64,000 nucleotides of DNA from NCBI GenBank assembly GCA_011947345.1, contig JAAVTG010000597.1, positions 48,883 through 112,882 on the forward strand. The letters run 5' to 3'. Both the position numbers and the translations under genes were made by a program. This DNA is from Phytophthora quininea. Lineage: Eukaryota > Oomycota > Peronosporomycetes > Peronosporales > Peronosporaceae. Numbering within the stretch: the stretch's first letter is position 1; each line of letters opens with the position of its first letter. This document shows positions 41,060 to 52,321 of this stretch, one piece after another. The notes beneath the pieces were generated by a model. It was not told the origin of the DNA, searched no databases, and was given only the letters and a program-made list of their open reading frames with translations.

Positions 41060-41625
41060 GAATCACATCGAGGTCGGCCAGCGGCTCATTCACGTGGAAT
41101 CCAGACGCGGTTGTTTTCCGATAATCGTTCATCATGTACAGCAGGCTCGTTAAATTCCAACCTGTGTAAGTCTGGAACAAATTCCGACTTGTGTATCCGA
41201 ATATGTCTTGAGTGGTCATACAGGAATTGGCAGTGGGTCTTGAACGAGTTCTTCACGCCATCGATACTGGGAGCATCCACTTGTATGTCTCGAAGGACAA
41301 TATCATTTCGCAGACGCCAGATAGCACGGAATACAATTGCTGTGCGGACTTGCCACAAGAGCAATAAAACCTTCCATTGTGATCTCCAAGATCTCCTAGC
41401 ATCGTGTGATTCCGGCAATAAGGAAAAGGAGGAAATTGAATTGATTAACTGTTTAGCGGATTTCTCGTCTTAAGGTGATAAGCTATCTATCCGTGAGAGA
41501 TTCCGGCAATAAGAGTACGCCATGGGGACCATAAGGACTGCCACATTGCCTTGAGGCCTCGACAGGCATAGAATCAATGTTTCGCCGTTTCAATGACATT
41601 GCACGATGGCCGAACACAATTTGGA
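41060..41625 (-). mobile_element. Older LINE post-RT remnant
   Basis: The minus strand reads IETAKH, AMWQSLWSPWRTLLL, then (after a younger insertion) WKVLLLLWQVRTAIVFRAIW and RLRNDIVLRD. This parallels IETVEH ... LWSPWHKAFA ... LLWRVHTAIAFHATWRLRND at 39000-39260. It is interrupted at 41424-41501. Confidence 0.75.
41409..41516 (-). mobile_element. 78-base LINE tail nested in an older LINE, with 15-base duplication
   Basis: GATTCCGGCAATAAG at 41409-41423 and 41502-41516 flanks a minus-oriented tail (AGCTTATCACCTTAAGACGA ... CAGTTAATCAATTCAATT). A minimal target-primed insertion. Confidence 0.85.
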
Positions 41626-41821
41626 ATGGTAGGATTTAGGGAGAGGGCGAAGGTAATCTATTCTCTGTTATTGCTAACTAATAGACTCCTGAGATCGCTT
41701 GAGGCTGTGCCTTATATCACTGAGCTTGGTAATGAGATACATCTTCGTATCACACTACGTGTACTGTTGTTAATTCACTGTGTTTATCTTCGTTATGTAG
41801 TAGGCAACTAGACTTCGAAAC

Positions 41822-42200
41822 CTAGAGATTTCTTGTGGTAGGTGATTTCCTTCCACCACTGGTACTTCCACACCACCGGGTCGTTCAGGTCGTACAACTT
41901 GTTGCCTTACGCATCGATGGACGTCGGTTTGACCTTCATCCTGGTGAGAAACTCGTCTTTAGTTTCTGTACTTCTGATCAAATCCAAAATTTTGTTGTTA
42001 TGCCGGTTTTCCTTAAAGGCTGTGATGCTGTCGTTGACATTCGACTGGTCGCTCGAATCTTGCCCGTCAAACTGCTCAACATTTGCTGATCTCTCTCTCC
42101 TCAGCGTCGTCATCGACAGCGACTCGAAACGATCGTTACTTGGTGGTTCCGGCGAAGGCAACAGCAGCATAGCGATAGCCAATAAGTGGAAAGCGCGCAC
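41822..42200 (-). pseudogene. RxLR-like effector pseudogene
   Basis: The expected ATG is GTG (42198-42200), followed by RAFHLLAIAM. A frame change then leads to a frame with a stop and RSFRVAVDDDAEERE, a degenerate RxLR with a good dEER. Another shift returns to the C-terminal block (RSTETKDEFLTRMKVKP), a TAA, and KLYDLNDPVVWKYQWWK ending at 41822-41824. Start loss, two stops and two frameshifts. Confidence 0.7.
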
Positions 42201-42299
42201 GGTCCTCGGGTTGCTGAGAAATTGAAGAATGGTCCCTACGAACAGCAACCCGACGACGTAGTGTATCGTGTACGGAACATCCGTCTTGGTTGGATGGAC

Positions 42300-42314
42300 C
42301 AAACAGGATCTGCT
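42300..42314 (-). promoter_or_regulatory. Effector-upstream motif, two mismatches
   Basis: CAAACAGGATCTGCT on the plus strand; 100 bases upstream of the degenerate start at 42200. Confidence 0.4.
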
Positions 42315-43876
42315 GCGTACGAGGTCGAGCAGGCGATAAACATTTTGCTGGGAAGCAACCAGTACAAATAATTTAATGTGAACATAGTTCTTGTAAGAAC
42401 TTGGCGCGCTTTGACAAACCGACAATCTATTGGGAATTCGTCGAGCTGCTTGTCTGGATCGCCTACTCGGTGTTGAATGCGGAGGCTGACGAGGTCTTTT
42501 TTTTTTTTCAGTCGTGACGGCACACTAGAGTCCCGCATCCAAAGGAGTTAGAAATTGCGTGTGATTGTAAAGCGCCACAACTGTGAGCGAAAATACTATA
42601 TACTACATTTTGTCTTGTGAGACGCCGCTGATGCCAACCTCCAAGCTCAATTTGACTGATCCAGACGGCGAAAACTGAACATCGTCCACCCTCAGCTTGA
42701 CCGTTCCGCATGGTCGATCGTCACGGCAGTTCTCAGCGACGATATGCACCGTTCCACACATTACGCCTCGGGTGATGGCTCCAGTCCAGACTTTGAAGGA
42801 CTAGAGTAGTGGCGAGGACTCGGAGGAGAAGCGGCGGCTGATCCTGTTCGAGGCTCATCATGATGACGAGCCCCGAACAGGACCATTGTTAAGGACGTGC
42901 TCATTGCTACGATATTTCCCGGGAATTCCCTTGAGTCGCTGGCCAAGACGAAACCCAGCCAGGGCTGCGACGACTACAAGCTTTACCGCTGGATTGGAAG
43001 CTGCATTCGTTGATCGTTGAGTAACTTCTGCACTCAGGAGTTCATTCTAAGCAGGAGTCAGCGCTGTGCTCGTTTACGTGACCATGTCTGCCAAACTTTT
43101 CACATCTTTGGTCATTTTGTCGTGGAAATTCATTTCTTGCTAAAACCTTGATGGCATTTTTTGATGATATTATTGTGCGCTTACTCGTCGTGAACCAAGC
43201 AAATACTATCCACTCATTCATTCGATGTACTAAGTTTTACTACCGGGCTGGCAGTGTTGAAGATCAAGTCCAGACGTAGCAAGGATGGTACACCTCGCTG
43301 CGTGCACGAGCCGCAACAGCGTTCAAGATGGCGTGGATGAAGGCAGCATGAAAATGCTGCAGTGAGCAAGGAAGCTACGCGCGGTGCGAAGTCACGCGCA
43401 ACGCAAAGGCGCGCGAGGGTGCCCAAGAAAGCAACGGTGAGACCTGCATGTGGACAAGCCAGATGTAAGCTCTGAAGAACTAGAACTTGTTGGTAGATTT
43501 AAACACTCACTTTCCAATACACATTCAACTACTCAAGTGGTCTTCCATTTCCTGTCAACGTCTGCACCAAGTGCCAAGTGGCAGAAGTTCTACGGCATGT
43601 GAAGCGATGATTGTTTTGTAAAAATTTCCGCGTGATGCGGTAGCTGGTGATAGCCTTCTAAACGGACAAAGCAAACGACCACGTCTCCATCCACAACAAT
43701 GAGCTTTGATGGTTAAGCGCGAATCAAAGCTAAAAGAACACATCAGCAACACGAAAAAAATGACCAGAGACAACGGCTGGACTTGATCGAAAGAGTACAA
43801 TTGTTTTATAGGCGGCCACGAGATGCACTAGAGTTCAAGTACAGTGCTATTGTAGATTATAATACTTCACCGAAGC
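42315..43876. other. Long stretch without recognised gene
   Basis: No ORF with a recognisable domain. Contains a T12 run near 42497 and a long imperfect palindrome at about 42838-42881. Confidence 0.45.
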
Positions 43877-44633
43877 TTAACAAGGATTGCCTGACTCAAC
43901 CAGACCATTTTTCGTAGTGGGTCGAAAACTAATTTTACCAAAAAGGTATGAGGCATCGTTAAGCTGTGTCAATACATCATGCCATGGTATAAAAATATAG
44001 TGGGCTAGATTGTACCGCAGAAATAGCGTCCATTCACCTTCTATTACATGATATGTAGGAGGTGGCAAGTTCAGAGTTTTGAAAAATTGTCGGTATGTCT
44101 CTAAGTGTTTCGTTAAAATGATGGCACCTTAGCCAAAACTAGTTATACACATCCAATCACAGGGCTTTCAATATTGGCTGAACGTTTGCGTTAAGGTGTG
44201 TATTCACGTGCAGCGCCCTAGATGACCCGATAAAAATAGCTCCTTGAAGAAAAACTCAAAATGACCAACTATGCTATCGTTGTAGACATGTTATATTTCT
44301 CAGGAACTATTATTATTTTACTTAGACAACTAGATATGGCATAGGTAGCCCAAGAACAAAAACGCCATGTGAAAATAACTCCAATCGAACGAAATTTTTA
44401 TTTTGCCTATAGAAAAGTCGAAGCCATTTTGCTCGGAATGCCATGTTTGACCTACGATAATGCAATAACCAGAACAGATCCGATCATGCCACTACCCCCA
44501 CTTCTCTTAGAAAAACGTCAATTTAATGGCATAAAAATATTGCGGGCTAATTTACAAAACTGGAGATTTTAGTTTTCAGGCGACCACGAGAAATGCCGTT
44601 TTCGGTCTGGTTGAGTCAGGCAATCCTTGTTAA
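43877..44633. mobile_element. TTAA-flanked inverted-repeat element (MITE-like)
   Basis: Perfect 26-base inverted ends (CAAGGATTGCCTGACTCAAC...) lie at 43881-43906 and 44604-44629, each directly bordered by TTAA. Similarity continues imperfectly about 30 bases inward. The 749-base body has no transposase. TTAA duplication is the signature of piggyBac-type transposition, so this is probably a non-autonomous piggyBac-like element. Two internal segments (ATGGTATAAAAATATAGTGG near 43984 and a variant near 44530) form a direct repeat. Confidence 0.8.
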
Positions 44634-44990
44634 TAGGCTAGAAACTAGAGTATAATAGAGAATACAACGAAATGCAGACACACTATCGGCAATACCCTCT
44701 AAAATCATCCACACCAACGAAGAAGACATACCGAAGTCACGCCAAGATATACCAATTGGCCTCCGTCTCGTCCAGATCAGTGTTCGAACAATTAAATTAA
44801 AAATTGCATAGGGTCTATAGAAAAACGTAGCATGACATTGGCAAATGCGACTGAGCAATAATAAAAACGGCAATAGTTTCTCGGTATTGTGAGGATTAAT
44901 ACTCTGTGCTAGAGCTATTCCAAGCACTGGTTTCAGTCGTACATCTTTTATCAAGGCGATCTGCATGCGTTCCATAATAGTGCCTAGCAC
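44634..44990. other. Unassigned, one small minus-strand ORF
   Basis: A 124-codon minus frame (44616-44990) has several hydrophobic stretches but no recognised family and overlaps the element's right end. Not supported as a gene. Confidence 0.3.
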
Positions 44991-45628
44991 AAGATGAGCC
45001 CTTGTAACTGTGGTGAGGTTTCACTTCGCAAATCCCCACGGATAGACCAAGCGAATTTGCGGCCCTCTTCGTCTGGACCTTGCGTTCGCCCCCCTTGCAT
45101 TCTCGCAGGCCAGCAAGCTTCGGTCACGATGGCCAGTGCCCCCGCGGACCCCGGAGGGGCTGCCCCTAAGCACCCTCCAGATCGAGCGCGACGCAGGTCA
45201 TCTCCGTATTCTAATACGGCCTCAGGCGTAAAAAGTCCGGTGGCGACACCAACGGACGAGCCGGTTTTTTAACGAAATCTTCGTTTTCTGTTCAACCCCC
45301 GCTGTTGAACCTTCCCGCAGTTACGCGGCGGTCGTCCAGCATCATTTATCTGTCGGACATTCTCACCCAGAACGCGAGCAACTGCGGGGAGTGTGGAGCC
45401 CTCGCGAGCGGGTCAAGCTTCACGCTACCCTCCAAAACGAATGGACGAGCTGCAGGGAGATTGAGCTTACTCCGAATATGGCTTTGATGCATGACTTAGC
45501 TGCCTCTCCAACTGCGGTCCACCAGGACGATTGTCTTCGCCCTCGCACCTCTTTGAAAACGAACACGTTGCTTGCATATTTGCGGGGAACTTGAACTACT
45601 CCATTCTCCGCTATTTTCGAAGGCGACT

Positions 45629-46801
45629 ATGCCTGTCTTACAGCAGGCCATGATCGAAGAATTTCATGAACGCCACGTGGTGGTGACACTCACTGCTAAC
45701 ATCCCGCCTCACGTTAAGTTAAGGAAGAATATGTCGGCAATGGTGCTGTTTGAACAACTCTTCCTCGCCAATTCGGATACGAGCAATGGGAAGGACATGA
45801 TTGCACGAATGATGCGAGATGTGAAGCTTCTCCACTTCGATGGGCTGCACACGATCAAGTTCGTCTTCCACAACCGTCGCATTGCCGAATTCTATAGAGG
45901 TGTTACTTTGCGCCTGCAGAAGGCAGTTATCGAAATTCAGGACACTGAACGCACCACTGTTCAGGTATCCGGGACTTACGAGCAAGAGCAGCTCTGTCGG
46001 CTCTACTCCATTCGCGTATTGGGTGCTCAGAAAATCGGTCTTGTGGCGCTCACTGCAGCCTTTTCCCGCCTGGCTGGAGTGACTGTCATTGATGCGGAAA
46101 GGCCACGGAACGAGGGTGATACCGAACCTGATTACCACGCGGTCATGATTCGCTCCGCTCAAGAAGAATGCCCTATGGAGCTACAAGGCGTCACTAAAGT
46201 CAAGCAGGACTCGACGACGGTGTCCCTCCATCACCACCTCTTATATCAGCCCCCCTGGTCGCGCTGCTACAGTCCACGTCATCTGGCTCAATATTGCAGA
46301 GTTCGACCTGAGCAGGTTGCTGGTGCACAGCGGCGAGGACTTAGAACTTACGCAGGAGACGTGGCTGCTTTCGACGTGGGGTCTGCAGTGACGTACCGTC
46401 ACACCGACGCGGAGAGTCTCGAGACTGTCCTTGCTGCGTTAGTGACTACTACGAAGTCAGATGGCCGTCATCTAGACGCCGGAGCTTTCGTTCAATCTAC
46501 CAGTCCAGATACTCCCTCCATCGGTGCCTCTTGTGAAGGTTCCCTTCGCGCGAAACAGCGACCGGCACCATCTTCTTCGCTGAGGTCGCCCAATGTTGAC
46601 GATGGATATACTGTGGTGAAATCAAAGTCAACTAAAAAGAAAGAGGTGGCGGCTGTGAAGATATCCAAGGCTAAGACCGCAGCGGAGGCACTTTCCAAAA
46701 GGCTATGCAAGAAGCCCAATGACAGGTTGCGAAAGGAACGCCAAAACCTGCCACAGCTACCGGTCCATCGCGCGGTAAAACAGTGGAATCGACACCGATA
46801 A
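45629..46801 (+). pseudogene. LINE ORF1, gag-like
   Basis: Open for about 390 codons from MPVLQQAMIEEF. Residues 30-180 look globular. A degenerate zinc knuckle (RCYSPRHLAQYC, missing its first Cys) lies near residue 205-220, followed by a Lys-rich C terminus. It would bind element RNA. The sensible continuation past 46801 is in another phase. Confidence 0.65.
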
Positions 46802-46829
46802 CAGAGCTGCGTGGGAAGCGCGAAACTGC

Positions 46830-48572
46830 CCGCTCTTCTCCGACTCTTTTTGGGCCTTTCGCCAGGAGCAGGAGTGTAGCCGCTTCGCAGCTCTTCAAGA
46901 AGCGGATGAAACGGGCTCTCATTCTAACTACGAAGACCAAGAAGCAGAGTATGCTTATTCGGAGCCGGCTGGTTCGTTTATGGACACTGCCTCCGGCAAT
47001 ATGCCGGAATGCAGCACTCCTGTCGCGACGAACACGGCGGCGGCAACGAATCAACCTGCTGCGTCGGAACTGTCAAGTTATGTGGGGTCTTCCGCCCCTA
47101 CCTCGACCCCGCCGGCTACATCTACGCCAGGGTCGGAGTTCCCTTTCTCGCAGGCCACCTCGGTCAACTCTAAGTCCTCGCTGCCAGTTGCGCACGAGTC
47201 TCAGGCTTCTTCGATCCAACTGGCCCAGTCAACGTCCGAGCTTGGTTGGGAGTCCACGCCCGACGCGCCCACGCCTACATCTTCGCAGGAGTTCACGGTG
47301 GGCAAAACGAAGGTGAAACCAGTATTTACACAGCATCTGTGGACCTTTCTACAGGGTTCTCAAGCCAGGCTCATCACTGTTCCACCCAATGGGCAATGCG
47401 CCTTCTCGGCCTTTTACTTCACGACAGTAAATGCGGATAGCAGAACGACATTCACGGCGGAAAATGTACGCGAAATAAATACGCTTAAACGGAAGGTATA
47501 CGCGCTGATCCTGGCTAATTTGCCCAAAGACGAAGCTGTTGGCCTGGTAGACCCCATCCGAGAAATATGTCGGCTGTATCCCGATCAGTCGACCCCAGCA
47601 TCCAAGGAAGCGGCTACTGCGGCGCTTTATGGGCACTATCAGACGGAATGTCGCCGATCGGTTAACACGCAGGTGCCGACATTCTTTTGGGCTGGAGCAG
47701 AAGTACTACGCGTTATGGCGCAGCATCTGCGGGAGCCACCTTTCGTGTTTGAAGAAGATGCTCATCACGTGGCTCACGTGCAACGCTACTACCACAAAGA
47801 TTATGTTTTGCCTAATGGACGAGAGCATGAATCTGGTTGCGGCGGACCGATGGAAGATGCTCAAGTCATGCACCTCTTTGAGCAATACCAGACATTACAC
47901 ATTCTGCCAACGATTATGGTCCTGTGCCGGACTGAAAATCATTTCTATGGTGTTGGCCACCATCCGGATACGTTTTTACGATGACATGCTGAAGGTGACC
48001 CGGAATATGCTGCTTCAATTGTCGATCCCTATGAATGGCTCATGGACATCAATGTCATCCCGCCTCATGAGCCAGCCGACATCGACGACATGAACCTTAA
48101 TCTGCTGGATCCAACGGACAAGGTCAACATCGCAATGCTTAGACGAATGCCGATGCGGGAAAGACTTGACATCTCTCATCAACGACTGGGGTTGACGGTA
48201 CTCGATGATACGCCCAAAGTTCCGGTGGTTCTCCCACGACTTGTGGACGAAGCAGGACACGTCGTGCATGAGGCTGCTCAAACTGACGCGGAGTTTTCCT
48301 CGCCGAAACCTCACTCTGAGTTAGCGCATCTCCCAACGGTTCGTTTTCAGATCACTTCCAAAGGGAGAGTTGAGGAGGATGTGTACTCACGGCTACTGCG
48401 GTCAATCAACATGGTTTCGGAATTATTGACGGACCGCGCTAAGATGCGCCATCTCCAGCAGGAAAACAAATCTGCACTGAGTAGATGGAAACATCACAAT
48501 CGCAATTGCAGTATGCTGCCGTCCACAAGCGGTGATGCTGGGGTAATGAAGAAGCTTTTGCCAGAACTTTGA
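46830..48572 (+). pseudogene. LINE polyprotein segment with OTU-like cysteine protease
   Basis: This frame is open from about 46830, with FWAFRQEQECSRFAALQEAD, then a Ser/Thr/Pro-rich linker. At 47300-47980 comes a domain with VPPNGQCAFSAFYF (Asn-Gly-x-Cys, the OTU nucleophile box) and near its end CRTENHFYGVGHH (catalytic His box). The domain is about 200 residues, typical for OTU. A TGA at 47982-47984 interrupts the frame, which then continues with DPYEWLMDINVIPPHEPAD to 48572. OTU assignment rests on the two boxes and length. Confidence 0.6.
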
Positions 48573-49530
48573 CGAATCGGGACGCTTTCCATCAGCTTCT
48601 TTCCTATCTCCCTTATCCCGAACTCGCAGTCAAAGGAATCGCACAGAATCTGCTACTCAAGTGGGGAGAGCTTGAAGTTTATGACAGACAGGCTGCTGCT
48701 ATTCATGGATATGGAGCCAACAATGCGCTTGCCCAGCTGCGCGTGAGCTTTGTAGCACTTGGGCTACGTCCTGTCCAATTAGGGGTACACAAATCCCTGC
48801 CCCTAACACTGCTTCTTGCGCGGACCGATGGAAACGCCTCTGCCACATGTGGCCGACCGCAGCGAATCTGGCCAAGCCAGACGACATTCCTGCCTCGCAT
48901 TGGAATATCCTACACGTTCTGCCGTTCGTCATGTGGACGTGGAGAGACTCCCCGTTGTGTACGGCGGCAGACGGACGGTTCGGCGAAGCTTATCGGCGAT
49001 GCCCGCAAATCCGTGACTTGTGTGATCGAACAGATCAAGAGGGTGACTGGAGCGGTATTTTAGATCTCCCTCTGGGTCTCACCTGGGCGAATCGCACGGC
49101 AAGTCTTCTTGCTGTGGGTTTCACCCTCTTCAGTACTAAGGGCACACAGCGCCCCACTAGTTCCGAGGCGGCGGCTCCGTCTAACAGGAACTTCTTGCGT
49201 CAAGACGCACAACAACGAGGCATATTTTATGGCAACCAGGACGGCACCGCGATTACTGGTACGGCCCAAGTCAGTGAGAAATCCACCACAGCGGTAAACA
49301 CCACGGCAAAGCGCAAACAATCTGGCCGGCACGGCGGCAGCACTCGACGACAACTGTTGTTAGGCGAGTTTTTCCCAGTATTGTCTAACCCGGACAAGAC
49401 TATTCAACTGAAAGCAGAATTTTGTAAAGCGCGAGCGAGGCAGGCCCGCCAATTTCGAAAGGAAGAGCATCGCTGCAGTCCTGGGGATGCCAGAAATTCT
49501 CATGCTCTCCATCCCGATTACCACTGTTTC
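48569..49530 (+). pseudogene. LINE segment between OTU-like region and endonuclease, unassigned
   Basis: Two frames (48569-48850 and 48847-49590) join near 48850: FHQLLSYLPYPELAVKGIAQ followed by PASHWNILHVLPFVMWTWRD. I recognise no domain. The order suggests the end of ORF1 or the N-terminal extension of ORF2. Confidence 0.4.
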
Positions 49531-50320
49531 GAGCTGGCCACGCAGAACGTCAATGGGTTTGGCCACACCGATGCTCAAAGGAATGACTGATGGCAGACGT
49601 TTCTGCGCACGAATGCTCATGGCCGAAACAGCATCTATCTACTGCAGGAGACTCATGTCACACAGGAGGAGATCGCGGCGGCGACCCGAAACTTCGCAAG
49701 CCACTGGGGTTTTTGCGTGGGTCCGAATTGCGATTCCCACTCATTTTGGGCAGCCTCGAACGGTAGAAAAGGCGGGGTGGCCATGTTGGTCGACCCGTAT
49801 GGCGATTTCAAAGATGCTCAGCCTGTGATGCAGGAACATTGGTCGCCTCATTTTTGGCGATACAAGGCAGAGTTGACACCGAAGAGGTTTTGGTGCTGAA
49901 CGTCTATGCTCCTCATCTGAAGGCCCCACGGGAGACTTTCTTCAGATATCTGGCGTCGATAGATCTTCCTCCAACCGATATGGTAATGGTGGGGGGATTG
50001 CGATTTTAATTGTACCTTGAACGCAACTCTTGATAGGTGCAATGCTGGTGAGCGATACCATGGATCCCCGGCGCTCCAAGAGCTTCTTAACAACTGGGGG
50101 CTGGCGGACAGCATTGACAAGTTTCGGCAACCTCGGTAGACACCAACCTCTCTCCGACGATATTACGCAGAAACTCATACCTATCGCTATCGGTACAGAG
50201 ATGTACTTGCCTCTTCGCGACTGGATCACTGGTACACTAGTCGTAGGCTTCGAGATTGGTTATCTTCTCAAGAACTGGTGCTTCCAGGTGCACAAGCGGA
50301 TCATCACGTCGTCCGGATTT
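49531..50320 (+). pseudogene. LINE APE-type endonuclease
   Basis: Nicks target DNA to prime reverse transcription. Visible boxes are ELATQNVNGFG (Asn), YLLQETHV (Glu), GRKGGVAMLVDP, VLNVYAPH, GG-DCDFNCTL across 49988-50010, and ADHHVV near 50297 (Asp-His). They fall in at least three frames, with a TGA at 49588-49590. Confidence 0.8.
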
Positions 50321-50659
50321 TTTGCAATCTCCTACAGATCCTGGTCGGGTCAAGAAACCGGCGTGGGTGCATCCGCAACCTCAATATGCTGCGGAAGTGG
50401 TAGCTGAGCAAACCAAGTGGATGCTGAGTGTCTTCGCCGAGCGCATTTCTCAACCTGGTGTTACTGCTGCCAGTATGGCGATATGGTGGGGTGAACTTAA
50501 GGCGGACGTACGGAAAGTGGCGTTGGGTGCGGTTAAAAGCAAAAGGAGGTCCCGCAGGGCGACACTCAGCCGTCGACTCAAAAGAGTACTGAAGCTAGAA
50601 CACCACATACTAGAAGATTTGCGGGGGCGCCAACAACCATAGGGTCAATCACCGATCGG

Positions 50660-52321
50660 TTGGACGCTTTATCCCTTGAAGATAATGCTGGGTCCTGCCC
50701 ACTTACACGCGTCCGCACCGTCATTGCGACCTGTCTCCAAGATAAGGCTGCTCTCCGACAGCGTAGTGTATTTCGTGATGCCACCAATCACGACGGCAAA
50801 ACTACCAAGGCACTTTTTAGACGAACGTCCAGTAAATTTGCCTACAACACGATTCATCGGCTCGATCCTGTAGTAGGTATGCCATCCCGTGGGGTTCACG
50901 ATCGAGCGGACACATTGGCGGACGCATGGAGCTCGATATTGCAACAACCGCCAACAACGGAGGACTACCGACAGAAAATAGTGGGGTGGATGACTGAGGA
51001 GACTTACCCAACGCGTTGCCAGCTCGAAGGAGCAGATGAGTTTACAGAAGATGAGATTTACTCTGCAATAGCTGCGTTTATAGCTGGCAAGGCGGCGGGC
51101 CCTGACCGATTGGGGAATGGATGGTATCGCGACTACGCCGATTCGCTTGTTCCACATCCTCCTTAATGCGTGGTATCTAGCCGGAGTCTTTCCTCGGTCG
51201 TTTCTGAAAGCTGACGTCTTTCCGCTGAAAAGTCTGGAGATCACCACAACCCATCGAATTATCGCCCGCTTGGATTTTGAACTCGGATTACAAAATGCTG
51301 GCGACTCGAGTCAGCACCACTCTGGATTCTCGCATTCATTGCAATCGAAACGGATTTGTCCCAAATCGAACGATTCACGCAACACTCGATCTGTTTGATG
51401 TCGCCCAGTGTGTGGCTCACGATGACGCTCTGCAAGCAGATGCAATAGCCCTCCTACTCGACTTTCAAAAAGCCTACGACTCGGTTGGCCGAGGCTACCT
51501 GCTAGAGGTACTGAGGCGACACGGGTATCCAAGCCGGTTCATCTCGGCTATTGAATTGCTCCACACGAGCACGACCGTGCGCTTCCTCGCGAATGGCTCA
51601 CACTCAAGGAAGATTGCGGTAACCAGCGGAATCCGCCAGGGTTGCCCGTTGGCGCCATTACTCTTTATCATGGCACTGGAGCCGTTGTGTCGCAGGATCG
51701 ACGCAGACCCACAGCTGCACGGTGTCATGTTGAGATCTCAAAGCGGAGCATTTGAATTGAGGTGTGCCGGATATGCTGACGACACAGCTATTTACCTTCA
51801 ATCAGCCGTTCAAGTCTCGTATCTCTTGACAATCACCACCGATTTTGGATTGGGGTCTGGTCTTGTGCTAAACGAACGCAAAACAGTTGTCATCCCGCTG
51901 AACGGGACCGGAGGAGCGACTGCGATTGTGCTACCCCCTTGTTTATCTTCCAGCTGACAAGCATGCCAGATACCTCGGAATACAAGTGGGTAGCAACAGC
52001 GAACCTGGCAAGATGTGGCTCAAAGCGCTGTCTCAACGTGCCTCTCGCTTATACCTCGCGTCGCGAAAAACGACGTCCGTCTATCAACGCAGCTGCATCG
52101 CTGCTGCGGTCATCGATTTCAAGCTTACATTCATTGGCAGGCACGCGTGGCCTTCTACAGTACTGATCAACCAATTTGACAGGATGATTAGAAATTTTGT
52201 GTGGCATGGTGTTTTTGCGTGGACGTCGGTGGATCCCGAGCGTGGCTGGATATTGATCAAGCGGACTTGCCTCGGACACAAGGTGGCCTCGCCGTCCCGA
52301 ATCTCAAAGCCGAAATGCTAG
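50660..52321 (+). pseudogene. LINE reverse transcriptase
   Basis: AGKAAGPDRLGNGWYRDYAD (fingers) lies at about 51085-51140 and RNGFVPNRTIHATLDLF, DFQKAYDSVGRGYLLEVLRR and GIRQGCPLAPLLFIMALEPL follow. The catalytic box AGYADDTAIYLQ is at about 51766-51801. Frames shift near 51110, 51280 and 51930; thumb-like sequence (HARYLGIQVG) runs to about 52320. Catalytic aspartates are intact but the gene is broken. Confidence 0.88.

Noticed and set aside
44616..44990. Hydrophobic 124-codon minus-strand ORF
   Set aside because: Overlaps the end of the TTAA element, no homology recognised, A/T-rich background.
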